Below, one piece after another: positions 42,935-57,200 of a stretch of DNA of 64,000 bases. Within the stretch, counting starts at the first letter, position 1, and each line of letters begins with the position of its first letter. The notes beneath the pieces are model-generated. The model had not been told where the DNA came from, did no database searches, and saw only the letters and a list, made by a program, of their open reading frames with translations. The position numbers and the translations under genes are program-made. Source of the stretch: Gonocerus acuteangulatus (lineage: Eukaryota; Arthropoda; Insecta; Hemiptera; Coreidae); the NCBI GenBank assembly GCA_946811695.1, contig OX328125.1, positions 97,441,710 through 97,505,709 on the forward strand, given 5' to 3'.

Positions 42935-45900
42935 CATACATACATACATACATACATACATACATACATACATACATACATACATACATACATACATACA
43001 TACATACATTCATACATACATATATCTATATAAAGATAAATTAATTCAACAATCTAGTGGTTTCACATAAATTGATGCCTCTTCAGGTGCACAAAAGTGT
43101 TTGAAAACCAATGTTACAGTCTTACTTTGGACGGTGAACTTTCTATCTACTGACGTAGCTCCAAAAGCAGAAACCTTCCCTATGGTTAGGCTGTAAAACT
43201 AACTGTTAAATGTTTTTTTTTTTTTTGCCCTTGAAGAGGTATATAACCAGTACAGCAGTCTTAATAAAGATAAATATAAATATTTCCTGTTGTTCGTAAA
43301 ATTTAACGCTATCTTTTTTAACATTAATTATCTTATTACTTTTTCAATTTCAGTAATTTTCCTTCAATACCGTCATCTGAAAATCAGCTTAGTAAGGAAG
43401 ATTTAGAACAGTTTTTTGAAGAAGCTGAAATCCTAAAGAATAAAGAGAATGATAGGTGGAAACCAAGTGAAATAAAGCCTGCGGATCCATTAAGACCGGA
43501 TTACAAAGTAAAATTGGATACTTGGGTTAATATAGCTAAATGCCTACTATATCTTCATGAAATGGCTGATCCTCAAAAGGTTATAAATCACTTTTATGTT
43601 ATTCTTTTAACCCTTTCTCTACCGTTGACTTCTATAGCAGTCGAGAGCGGTTGGGACCTTTGTAACGTTGACTTGTGTACAAGTCGAAGGAAAATGGGGC
43701 CCGCTTACCGTTGACTTTTACATCAGTCAAGAACGGTCAGGACTCTATAACGTTAAGGAAAACGGCAACCTCATGCCGTTGACTTCTAGAGCGGTCAGGA
43801 CCTGTGTACCACTGACTGGTGTACAAGTCAAAGGAAAACGGTACCCATACACCGTTGACTTGTACAGCAGTCGAGAGCTCCTCGCTTGATTTTAGAGCTA
43901 TCTAGTGTTATCTTAGCGTACTTCTAGTATCACTGCCTGTCACTAGAGGATATTTGAATGAAGGTTTTGGTCGCTTGAGTTATTCAGACGAATTACAACT
44001 TGTTACCCTTTCAGCCCATTCACTCTGTCAACCATCGTCAAATTACTGTTAGTTTTTATACATCTGTACTTTTCCAACAGCTTGTTTTAGCTAAATTAGT
44101 TAACTATTAGCTCCTGAAGTGTTAACATCATATATTTCTGTTTTGTTAAATTTAGAAAAACAGATTTTTTTAGTGAGTGTCTGCCATTTAAAAAAAAAAA
44201 AAAATTGCTATGATTAATATTTTACATATTTGCTTAAATAGTTAATTAACTTGACTGTAAATATTTATAATAATCCTTTTGTTTTTTAAATAATGTGTAT
44301 ACGTAAAAAAAAAAAATAAACAAGTTTTTAACTAAGGTTAAGTTTTTAAAACTAATTCAACATAAATAAAAATTAATAATCATGCAAGCTAAACAAACAT
44401 CAAAATTATAAAAGACAAGTTTTAATACGGCGAGGAGATCGCTGAAAGTCGAGGCATTGTGATCGACAGTGACAAAAGTATCTTGTACAGGGAAACCAAA
44501 GCCGGGTGTGAGTATCCCGTACAGGTGAATACATCACTTTGCGGATCTTTGCATAAGGAAAGGGTTAATATCTAGGCATATATGGATTTTGGAGAAATCA
44601 AAGGGAAGAAATTTGTTTATGAGAAGGGCCTTTTGTCATGGATTGCAGTATTTTTTATTGTCTTAAATGCTTTCTTAACTTTTCAAAAATGACGTCCAAA
44701 AGTGATTATACAGATTATAATAAACTGTATTTGTTCAGATTTAACTTATTTTTGTCACAACCTTTTTTGCCTTGCGTGTTAACACTTTCAAGACCGAAGG
44801 CTTTGAAAAAAATTTCCATTAAGGCCAAAGTCTTTCTTCCTTTTGTATAGTTATTTCGGCAAGCAAATAAAAAAATAAACAAGTGAAGGAACTTTTGAAA
44901 TGATGTACTTTTAGTGGATTAATTACAATTTAGTTAAGTGTCAAATGTGTCACGACAGTGGGCCCGCTGAAGGATTTTTTCTGGTGTATTCAGTATCAAA
45001 CGATACCAGATCCGCAAACCTAACCGGAAATAATGTAATGAGGTCCCAAACCAAATACGAAGAGTCTAACCAAATACTAAGGGTATAGGACAAGGCCTAT
45101 AGTAGTGGGGATGGAAAGAAAGCCAAGCTATATGCTGACGCAAACGCCATGACGCTGGGCCCAGAGAACACATCTCTCGGCCGCATATGCCATGATGCTG
45201 GGCCCGAACGTATTAAGGCATGATCACACACAGCCTAGGAACTGTGGGTTCGATGTATTTTTTTTAAAGCAAAGGAATCACAACTTTCCTAGGTAGAAAA
45301 GAGTGATAACTCCCCTAAGAAACTTCTTATAAAAAAATGGACATTAAAAATATTATATACACCATGTACTATATGTTTTTTTTTTATTTGTTAATAGGTA
45401 GCGTTTAGTTCTGTAAAATTTTCTCCAGAACAACCCTCTGATGAAAATCCCATCGAAATTGAAGATTTAGGATCGGAAGATGAACAAGAAGACATAGACG
45501 AGAAAAACAATCTTCCAGAAGATGAAGATGAACAAGGCAAATTCCTATCCTCTTTATATGCTTTACAGATAGCTTAAGAGAAAAAAATGAATTAATTAAT
45601 TAAATTCTAGGGAGGAGTAGAGTGAACGGTAATCTCATGGAAAGATTAGTATGCAGCCAAAAGAGGAGGTCAGCACGTGTACGTAGCACTGTTAGGCGAG
45701 AAGAACCGAGCCTCGCAGAAGCTTTCAAGAAACTCATTCCCTTCCACCTCTTGTAAGTAATATTGACAAGAAAGTCAGACCATTTATATATACAACACAT
45801 TCTTACTTGTGAAAGATCTTCACCTCAAACCTTATTCATTTATTGTTTATTATTTTTCACATTTTTTAACATTTCAACCTTAGGGCCATTTTCATAAAAC

Positions 45901-47141
45901 TAGAAGAAAAACAAATTCTATTATAATAAATATCAAATAAAATACCCCCTTTTTTTGTTTTATAATTACTGTAATAACTCTCCATTAAATTTCTAAAAAA
46001 TACAATTTAAAGCTAATTTTACCTTCAAATAAGCTGTTCAATTTCATAACCCTGTTTTTAGAAGGGTTTGTTATTATTTAAGTTAATTCATTGTGTAAAT
46101 AATTTTAAGGTTAGTATCTGTGATTAATGAAAAATTGCTAAGATGGCAAATCCTTCTCTAAGTTACAAAAAAATTGTAAGCTATAAGATAACGCTTTTTC
46201 TTTTTAAGTGAAATCATTTCCTTATTAATGGTCACGAAATTTGCATTTCAAGTCATGAAACTGGCTTTCACAAAAGTAGCAGACACCCTCCAATTTCTCC
46301 TTGGACCTCCGCTAAAATGAACAAAAGCGGGCTCAGGTTACGATCTTGCCGGATTCCTATCATAGTTTCAATTTATCTTGATGTACAATTTGCTAATATT
46401 ATCACACTTCTTATTGTTTTGTATTGATTATTTGTATTATTTTGTATAATTTATAAAGAAGATATTTTTTCAAACACATTTTATGTAGATGCTAACAACA
46501 GTGGCCTAATGATGAATCTGTTTGAATTAAAATTATTTAGGGAATTAAAGTTTTGAAAAAAAAAATGTAGTAAACTTACATTATAACTCACTCATTTTCT
46601 TACCTACTTCATCATAAAAATAAATTAATCATTTATTGCTTTTTTACTTCTATTAATCAAATGTGAACTTATCATAATTTCAATTCCAGACCATTGGATC
46701 CCAAAAAGGAGGGAGAGGGCCTTTCTGATGAATTAGATACCATGGACTTGTACAGGTTATTCGAACTTAAAGATAACACCGAAAACGAAGATAAATCAAA
46801 AGAGAAGAAAATTGAAAAAGAAAGAGACATGTAAGCAATTTCTTTTTTTTTTATGTAATGTTTTGAAAAATATTCAGATAGAATTAATTTTGTTTAGGTA
46901 TATAGAAGAAGAGGGATATTTTTGGACCATTAAGGAACGCACAGATGTCGAGTTTTATATCAAAGAAGCTGAAAGATCAGAAAATAACATTTTTGATACG
47001 ATGCAGTTATTTCTAATAAAGCTTTCACGGAAATGGAAACTTCATTGGCCTGACTTATTGGGGCAATATTATATTGAAATCAATATGGCTGTTTTGTAAG
47101 ATCATTTTTTTCTATTCTAAATTATTTAATAACTTGAAAGT

Positions 47142-47197
<56 letters not shown>

Positions 47198-50100
47198 GAG
47201 GCCGAGTGGCCATGAGTGTTAAAGAGTGAGCACTTAACACTCCGTGCCAAAGGTAGTGGGTTCGATTCCCAGGCTTTTCTTTAGAAAAAAGTTAAGGCAT
47301 CAGCTCTATCCTGGCTAGAAAAGGGTGGTAACCTCTAGATAACCCGTCCCAAATTTCTTGTAATTTGCACTTGCACTCAAAAAATCTAGTGCACCTCGAG
47401 TTATTCAATTATTTTGCCAGCTATGCCTAATAAGAAGCCCTTTTTTTTTTACCTCTCTTTGGAGGGGACTGTAGATTGTCTTTATTCCATGTGGCTCACC
47501 AATACGACATGGTATCGACTATGCTTTGGGGAAATTCCATACCATATTGTGTGTAGACGTACAATGCTTGCAGCCAAAAGGTTTCTGCCCTTTGTAACTG
47601 CTGTATTGACGATCCGAGGAGGATACCAGAGCTGAACCTTAGTACTCTTAGGAGGTTCAATGTTGCATAATTGGTTTTAAAACTGGCATAGAAACAGTGA
47701 ACCTGCAAGGAAGCATTTTGTCTGAAGGAAACTGACATATTTGTAAAATAGGAATAATTCGGAACCAAATTACTACTTTTAGGATAAATCAGTATCCTAG
47801 TCTACCATACATGAAATTTATGTAACCCAAACAATTTGTGATCTTCTCAATTCCACGTGGGAACAGATGTTCAGCTTTCTTATGTTTACAAGGAACAGAA
47901 GTCAGAGCTGCCAATAAGCTACAAAAGACTTTCTGTGCAACTCATGTTCCACAGCTTATCCTGCAGGGCAGCCAATCACATTCCTATATTCAGTGAAAAA
48001 TACCATTGTTCCAGAAGATGAGTTATATTTATACAACAAATCGCCGTTCCGGAAGAACAATGACGTAACTGAAAAAATGTTAAAATGCAAAGGAGTCCAT
48101 AGACAATATCAGAAACACATCCCATACACAGGGGAACATGGACATAACTGTAGGACCGCCTTTATTTTAAAATTTATCTTCTAGAACAACGAACAATTTT
48201 TAGAGAAAAAATGACGTAACTGCACTTAAGGGTTGAAATTAGGGAGATCCTAATCCTTGGTAAATGAAAGTAAATTATATATTCGAGACACTCAATTTAT
48301 CATTATTTTCTGTCAATTACACACTTTTAAATTATACGTTTTATACAACTCCAAATTGAAGTGGTTGCATTTACGTCACTGTTCTTCCAAAACAGTGTTA
48401 TTAAATAAATTTAAAGTATTATAAAATACTGAGCAAGAACTAAATAACTGTAAATTTGGTATTTTATATTAAAATGTAGGTGCACTGTTTTTTTTAACTG
48501 TGGGTGTATTTTTTTTCTTAACTGCGTTAGATTATTTAATTGTTTGTTTGTTTCTTTCTTTTAAGGCGTTATTATCCTCCAACTGTAATAATAAATGATG
48601 GACTAAGAACCTTCCATGATGATGTCAATGTTTTACTTTTTGGAGAATTATTACTCAATGAATGGCTCGAAAAGGGGAAAAGAAAAGATCTTCCTAGCCC
48701 ATTGGGCAACTCGTAAGTATAGCAGTAAGTATAGAGAAGGAATAGTGAGGGCTCTACTATCCCTATCTACCCCGAGCCCGAGGCACCTCTCATTAAGAAT
48801 TTCAAGGCAAAATCACAGAAATCGAGCAATATGAGGTTATTTTGTAATTCTCCAAAATAACTGAATAGAATTAATATCTCCAATTAAGAAGTCCAACATC
48901 CAGGAGCTGTGTCATCTTAATGTTTTTCCGTATAATTCTTATCCCTGGTGTAATTTGAAAAGCGTAGAATATAAATTCTTAATATTTTGCATTCAACAGA
49001 ACTAAACCAACACTTTCAAAACTTTAAGCACAGTTTTCTCCGCCTGAGGTGGCCCCATCAAAATATAAGCTTGAATATTTTTACTAAGAAATCTATTAAG
49101 ATTTTGAGAACTGTATAAATGTTCAAAATGATGAAAATAAACAAAAATTGCTCATCTGTTAATATAATATATGAGGCGTCTAGAATCAAAACAAGACACA
49201 TCATTGAAACCAATTTGTTCAGGAAACACCAAAAACTAAACAAGTCTTATGTTTAAAATCTTACACTTGTATAATTTTCTTTAAAGTTGTAAGTGTCACA
49301 GAAGAATGTTTTTGAGGAATTTGAGAAGTTTATCTGTTATATTATCTATCCCCAAAAAAACATAAATGTGAAATAGAGGCCAAGTTCCTCCCTCCCCCCC
49401 CCAAAAGAAACACTCCCCCCCCCAAAAGCGAGAAATATCCCCTCCTAAAACGCCTCACCATCCTACACTCCAAAAAAGTTGTATGAGTTGGTGTATTAAG
49501 TGTACCATATTTTCAACCAAAAATCTTTGCCAATACAAAAAATGATACAAGAAAGAAATGTCCAAGTTCATTACTTAGAAGACCTATTAGTTACTTACTA
49601 AGAACAGTAAAGACACTTCAACTAACCCTTAAAAACAACAATAAAAATACTTATATCCAGCTACTAAAATATCACTTACCTCAACCAGGTATATTCTTAA
49701 ACTTGGCAATGTTTAGTTTTCTCTCTAAACATAATTTCGGCACAAATAAAACATTGCCAATTTTAAGAATATACCTGGTTGAGGAAAGTGATATTTTAGT
49801 AACCTTCAAGAAAATGATAAGAACAAAGACGATATGTTTTGGGTTTGTGATCCTAAACTTTGTAATTTAGATGACTCAACTTTGAAAAACTTAGTATCTG
49901 CTTTCAAGTATATTATGCAGTTAACCCTTACGACTTTATTTACAACATTTAAGAAAGAAGTTACACCTGTTGTTGTCGAAATGCGTCGAAATGTTTCTTA
50001 AAACATCAAATACAGGTTCTCCTTGCCAAGACGATTCATTTGGGTTTCAGAAGGAATAATGGCTTTCCGATGGAACAAAAAGTACAAAACATTATAGGTA

Positions 50101-51208
50101 ATATGACACTCTCGTATCAAGACCTACCTGTGTGCCACGTTTGGTCAAAATCGGTCAAACGGTGTGAATTTGAGTAAGGAACAAACATGCAGACAGACAG
50201 CTGATAGACGATTTTGACCTACCCTATGACACTCCCCGGATAAAGACCTACATGTGTACCATGTTTGGTCAAAATCGGTCAAATCATGTGAATTTGTATA
50301 AGGAATAATCAGTTAGGCAAACAGCTGATAGACGATTTTGAACTAGCCTATGATTCTCCCCGTATCAAGACCCACCTGTGTCCCAAGTTTGGTCAAAATC
50401 GGTCAAACGGTTCGGATTTGTATAAGGAACAAATATACAGACAGACAGCTGGTATAAGATTTTGACCAAGCCTATATGCGTCTAAATGTTTCTTAAAACA
50501 TCAAATATAGGTTCTTCATACCGAGACGATTCATTTGATACCCCACATCATGGGTTTCGGACGGAATGATGGGTTTCCGAAGGAAGTACCAAACTGGCTC
50601 CCCCCTCGCCCCGCAAGCGGAGTTAAGCACAACTTTTCAGGATTTTTCAATTTTTTCCTTTAATAACACACTCATATCTATCATCCTGCAAAATTTCGAG
50701 TCTCTAGCATCATGGGAAGTGCCTAATAATTTTGATGAGTCAGTGAGTGAGTCCTATCCCAAAAAAAACATAAATGTGAAATAGAGGCCAAGTTCCTGCC
50801 CCCACAAAGAAACACTCCCTTCCTCAAAACCCCCCAAAAAAGCTTTACCATTCTACACTCCAAAAAAGTAGTATGAGTTGGTGTATTAATTCAACCAAAA
50901 ATATTTGCCAATACAAGAGATGATACAAGAAAGAAATGTCCAAGTTCATTACTTGGAAGACCTCATAGTTACTTACTAAGAACAGTAAAGACACTTCAAC
51001 TGACCCTTAAAAACAACAATAAAAATACTTATATCCAGTTACTAAAATATCACTTTCCTCTTAAACTTGGCAATGTTTTTTTTGTGCCGAAATTATCTTT
51101 AGAGAAAAACTAAACATTGCCAAGTTTAAGAATATACCTGGTTGAGGAAAGTGATATTTTAGTAACTGGATATAAGTATTTTTATTGTTGTTTTTAAAGG
51201 TCAGACAA

Positions 51209-51273
<65 letters not shown>

Positions 51274-54200
51274 TATACATATATATATATATATATATAC
51301 AAATTTGAACCACCGTTATTTTCGGTCTCTAGGGGTTCTGAAACGCGAAATTTTCTTGTCGGCACTTCCGGATTGTTTCATTGTATCAACCTTATAAGCG
51401 GGGTTCCTCCCTATGGGGGAGGGAGGAACCGCGCTAACAACAATAAAAATACTTATATCCTGTTACTGAAACATCACTTTCCTCAACCAGGTATATTCTT
51501 AAACTTGGCAATGTTTTTTTTGTGCCAAAATTATCTTTAGAGAAAAACTAAACATTGCCAAGTTTAAGAATATACTTGGTTGAGGAAAGTGATATTTTAG
51601 AAACTGGATATAAGTATTTTTATTGTTGTTTTTAAAGGTCAGTTGAAGTGTCTTTACTCTTCTTAGTAAGTAATTACGAGGTCTTCTAAGTAATGAACTT
51701 GGACGTTTCTTTCTTGTATCATCTCTTGTATTGGCAAATATTTTTGGTTGAAAATATGGTACACCTAATACACCAACTCATACTAATTTTTTTGGAGTGT
51801 AGGATGGTAAGGCGTTTTTTGGAGGTTTAGGAGGAGATATTTCTCGCTTTTTGGGGAAGGGAGTGTTTCTTTGTGGGGGAGGAACTTGGCCTCTATTTCA
51901 CATTTATGTTTTAAATAATAAGTATATTATATACATTATATTATGCAGTGAACCCCTACGACTTTATTTACTACATTTAAGAAAGAAGTCACAACTGTTG
52001 TTGTTAAGATGCGTCGAAATGTTTCTTAAAACTTCAAATATAGGTTCTCCTTACCAAGAAGATTCATTTGATACCCCACATGATGGATTTCAGAAGAAAT
52101 TATGGCTTTCCGATGGAACAAAAAGTACAAAACATCATAGGTACTATATGACACTCCCGTATCAAAACCTACCTGCTTGCCAAGGTTGGTCAAAATAGGC
52201 CAAACGGTGTGAATTTTTATAAGGAACAAACATACAGACAGACAGCTGAAAGACGATTTTGACTAGCCTATGACACTACCCGGATAAAGACCGACATGTG
52301 TGTCAAATTTTGACAAAATCGGTCAAACGGTGTGTATTTGTATAAGGAACAAACAGAGAGACAGACAGCTGATAGACCATTTAACCTAGCCAATGATTCG
52401 CCCCGTATTAAGACCCATCTGTGCCCCAAGTTTGGTCAAAATCGGTCAAACGGTACGGATTTGTAAGAGGAACAAACATACAGACAGACAGCTGGTATAA
52501 GATTTTTTCCGAGCCTATATGCGTCTAATTGTTTCTTATAACATCAAATATAGGTTCTTCATACCGAGACAATTCATTTGATACCCCACATCATGGGTTT
52601 CGGACGGAATGATGGGTTTCCGAAGGAAGTACAAAACTGGCACGCCCCCGCCCCGGAAGCGGAGTCAAACACAACTTTTCACGATTTTTCGATTTTTTCC
52701 TTTAATAACGTCTTCATATCTATCTTCATGCAAAATTTCAAGTCTCTAGCATCATGGGAAGTGCCTAATAATTTTGATGAGTCAGTGAGTGAGTGAGTGA
52801 GTGAGTCCTATAAATCCCGATTTTCGATCGCTTATATCTCAGAAACTATTCGATGTAGAATTATGAAAATTTTCAGTTTTACTCACATCTAGTAGTATAA
52901 TACCTGTGTAAAATTTCATAACTTCTTCTTTACCTGGTTGGAAGTTATGAGAGGGTAAATATCGGCTCTAAGACCGCCTGTAATATACACACAGTATGCT
53001 TAGGCCGGAACTTGGCCTGGCGCACTACCGTGCGCCTAGATAAATCCCAATTTTCGATCGCTTATATCTCAGAAACTATTCGATGTAGAATTATGAAAAT
53101 TTCCAGTTTTACTCACATCTATTAGTATAATACCTGTGTAAAATTTCATAACTTTATCTTTACCTGGTTGAAAGTTATGAGAGGGTAAATATCGGCTCTA
53201 AGACCTCCTGTAATACACACACAGTATGCTTAGGCCGGAACTTGGCCTGGCGCGCTACCGGGCGTCTAGATTTTGGAGGAATTTTTATTTTTAATATGTA
53301 TTACTTAGTTTTTAAATTAGCTGATATATGTCTTATTTTGAAGCCAACTTTTCACATCAGCATTAAAAAACAGCATGATCATGATCTATTGAGTTTAGAA
53401 AATCCTTTTCTTTACCAGTATATAGAGGACATTTTGAACATTTAAATCAATTGTTATCTCAAAATCGTAAAAGTAGTGATGTATCTTGTTTTGATTCTAG
53501 ACACCTCATATATTTAATGTTTCCTCTTTTCCAAGCATAATCAGAATATCTATCTACCTTAGTTTCTTTTTTTTATATATTAATTATAGGTTCTCCGACT
53601 GCCAGGGTCATTAGCACCTTCTACCTTAGTTTCCATAAAATTGGAACAAGTGAAAATGTTTCTGTGTAATTTGTTCTCTTGTTTTTGAGAACCCAAAAAC
53701 AAAACTGAAGCTTTTTCCTAATTATGGGGTGAAATTGAAGCATTAAAAGAAATTTCTATATAAAATAATAACATTATACGTGTGATAAAATTGTTATATT
53801 ATAAAACAAAGCGTATGTGTTGAGTCAGTTTATTATGGCGGATTATATTAAAGCTCTGGAATGGAATGCTGCTATCTAAAATATTTCCCAATTATCTATC
53901 CCTCTATAATTCTCATCCTTTTTTATCAGACCTTACTTATATATTAAAACCTCTGAAACAGCTTGTGAAAAACTATTCAAATCCAAATTTTAATTAAAGG
54001 AGGTCGGCGGCTGTGAGTGTTAAGGCGTGAGCACTTAACACTCCATGCCAAAGGTCATGGGTTCAATTCCCTCTATGGGGTGGTGGCTTTTCTTTAGAAA
54101 AAAGAAAAGTCCCCAGCTCTATCCTGGCTAGAACAGGGTGGTAACCTATAGATAACCCGTCCTAAAATTCGTAGTTAATAATAATGGACGTTAAAATTTA

Positions 54201-57200
54201 AATAAATAAAGGAGAAAATCGCCTAGTTGCAATGCTCCCAAAATAAAATAATAATAACAAATCCAAATATATTGAAAAATGACGTTGACAATTATTTCAG
54301 GCCTTTAGGTGGAGAATTTTGTTCCCTGAATCTAGGAAAGCTTAATTATCGAGCTAGTACTACTGACGATGTTGAATTTATTGCAAGATCGTACTGGTTA
54401 GAAGCTTTACTCTTCTTGCATTGTGGAGACACAGAAGCTGCTGTCCGGGCTTTAGAACAGGTATGTGTTTTAAAAATTCTAAGTTACTAACATCTGTTTT
54501 GTTCTTAATTTTACAAGGAGTACATGTAACAGGGGTACATGTAATTTGCCGCTGCCACCATGTAATAAGTATAAGCTTTAGCACCATGAATGATAATCTT
54601 TATTAATCATATGCAATTATATTAACCTCTAGAACCACCTGTTAACCAGGTTACTTTTATCTATGCATTAAGACTAGCCAACCATTACAATAAATTAAAG
54701 CTTTTAGAAGGAGCGAAATCAATTGATGACCTGCAAAAAAGGATAAACCTATTGGTAAGGTGACTGAACTGAGTTACTATTCACTGCTCAAAGAGCACTT
54801 TCGAGACCAACCTCCTGACCAAGTTCAGTGCCTTCTTACATAACATAATAAAAATAAGATACATTGTTCAGAATAAATTAAATCAAACATTATTAGTATA
54901 TTTATAAATATTTAAACACATATATTTAACTTTTTTTACCCATACTTTGTGCATTTGTCAAAAGAGGAATAAGCAGTTAAAATTTACATTATATAAAAAA
55001 AAAAGTCCAAACTGCAATTCCTGAATCATCTTTCTCTCTCTATTCTAAATATAATCAGAATGTCTATACTCTAGACTCTCTAAGCCGACGGCATCGGGTC
55101 CGGGCTACTAGTCTGGTAGAGAATTCATTTATAAACGGTCACTTATGTATTTGAAAAAAAAAATTATTATTTGAGCATATTATAATATTTACCGTTTTTA
55201 AATAGTGCATATTTCAGTAAAATTTAGGTACCGAATTATAAAATAAATTCAAAATATGTAAATCCTTGCTTGTGTATATCAGGTGTTTCAGCCGCAGGAC
55301 CCTTTGTAGAAATATATATTTACTTAGTAGAAACTCAAGTTCCTGCCTCTAAAATGAAATATATATGCATATAAAACATGCATATGCGTATAGACAGAAA
55401 AAGATACAAAAAAATAAATAGTATACATAATGAAGGAGTAATACTACCAGATGTTAAATATGTCATAATTTGTGAATTAATAAATGATAGCTGTATTCAG
55501 ATTTTAGCTTGAAGTTTGATTTATATAAAGAAATCAGCTATTATTCATTGCAAAAAAAGAAACTAAAGGTAACCAAATATCACTACAATATGAATATATC
55601 TTAGTTAATGCAGATATGTTTTCCAGATTCTTGATGAACCCCGCTGTGAAACTATTTGCTTAAAAGTGCCGAATGTTAGTCATAACTCTATGATAAATTG
55701 TAAAATAGCTTTAACATTATTGAAGGGGCTAAAAAGGTAATATTAATAATATTAAGTAGCTGATATTTTTTAATTTAGTTAAGAGTTTAATTAATCTTGA
55801 AATTGTTTTTTCATACAGAAATAAAAGTTTGGGTCAAGTTGTGAGCCTTTACAATTCTAGTAGCTACGATGAAGTGTCTGAGATTTTAAGCGATTCTCTT
55901 ACAGTTGATCCTGAAAGCAGTAATACAGACACTATATCTCGGTCTATGCAGTACGCCTTGATACTGGACTCATACTGGAAGCTGGGAAAATTTGATGTAA
56001 TTGTATTATTTATTAATTATTGTTTGCTATGATTTCAATTAATTATTTATTTGAATTTAAATTTGCCAGGTATCGTAAAGGACCAGACTTGCACGTTGGA
56101 GATCCTAAAATTATAACTCCTTGTATCTTTAAGACCTTTAGCAAATTTTATCTTCTAGTAATAACTCATCAGTAGATCTGTAGATGTATTCCTGCAGATT
56201 CCTACGATATTGATAATATTTAATACACTGGTTTGCTAATGACCTCAGCAGTAGATGTACCAAAAAAAAAAAAAAAAAAATTAATACACTGTGTTATAGA
56301 ACGTCTATCTAGTTCCATTTAGGTCATATTTGAACTGTTGGTTGGAACAATGTTGTAAAGTGCAAATTTTACCAGAGTGCAGATTTTAATTGGAAAGAAA
56401 GCAAAAAAAATGCTTGTGAGAAATACCAATGAGGACACATTGTTGTGCAAGCATTGCCACCTATTATATGCATCACAAGAGTTCTTTATTTCAAAATATC
56501 TTTATAAAACATTATAAATGGCTCAAATTCATAGAGTTGCAATTTATTGAATTGTTTTTTTCCTCCTAAATTACAAATCTGAAAGATTTTTTGTCCCTCA
56601 CAAATTGCGTTTGAGGTAAGCAAATATGAAAATTTACAAAATGGCTTGTTTTAGGGAAAAAATCTTTCAAATTTGTAATCAAGAGGAAAAATATGTTGAT
56701 TTAATTTATCAAAACTCTATGTAGGGGAGAGGGACTTTACTTAAATGCTCATATCTCTAAAATGTCTGGCGTTAGGCAAGAAATTCCTATAGATTCATCA
56801 TCAGGAAAAAGAAATACATTAATTTTTATATAAGAAGCATATGTTGGGGGGTGAAAGCTCTTTGCATGTTTGCCTTTCTTATGTGATATGACATTTACTC
56901 TGGAAGTAATTCTTTTTATTGGTATTCATAGGATTGCATCTTTTGGACTGAATGTTGCTTGTACGAAACATTTGGTCAGTATAGAAATGCAGGCGATGAA
57001 GAAAGACAAGAGTATGCTCAAGTCATTGTGAGCACACTACAAGGACTCCACAACCTCATTGAGAAAAATGGATCAAGTATTTGTAAGAAAGATATAAGTA
57101 TTTGTAAATTCTTTATTTTAAAAACTTCTTTTGAACATTAATTTATTTCATGTTTTTTTTTTTTTTTTTTTTTTTAATTTTTTATATTTCAGTCAAGGCA

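Larger units (their letters stand above)
48713..54300. other. CABIN1: CABIN1 intron 11 (5.6 kb, repeat-filled)
   Basis: The largest intron, composed largely of hairpin repeats, Helitron-like family W blocks, 230-bp tandem units and a SINE, each listed separately. No host exon is missed: flanking exons join in frame (phase 2). Confidence 0.8.

Noticed and set aside
43514..43889. ORFs continuing past CABIN1 exon 6
   Set aside because: They read through the splice donor into a TTAA-flanked MITE; the intron-removed frame matches the family.
47496..48184. Several ORFs of 60-90 codons in CABIN1 intron 10
   Set aside because: No domains, no splice sites joining them to CABIN1, and exons 10 and 11 join in phase without them.
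56932..57141. Use of the second TATTTGTAAA donor in exon 15
   Set aside because: It would add residues KDISIC and shift the junction; the first donor gives the family-consistent join to exon 16.
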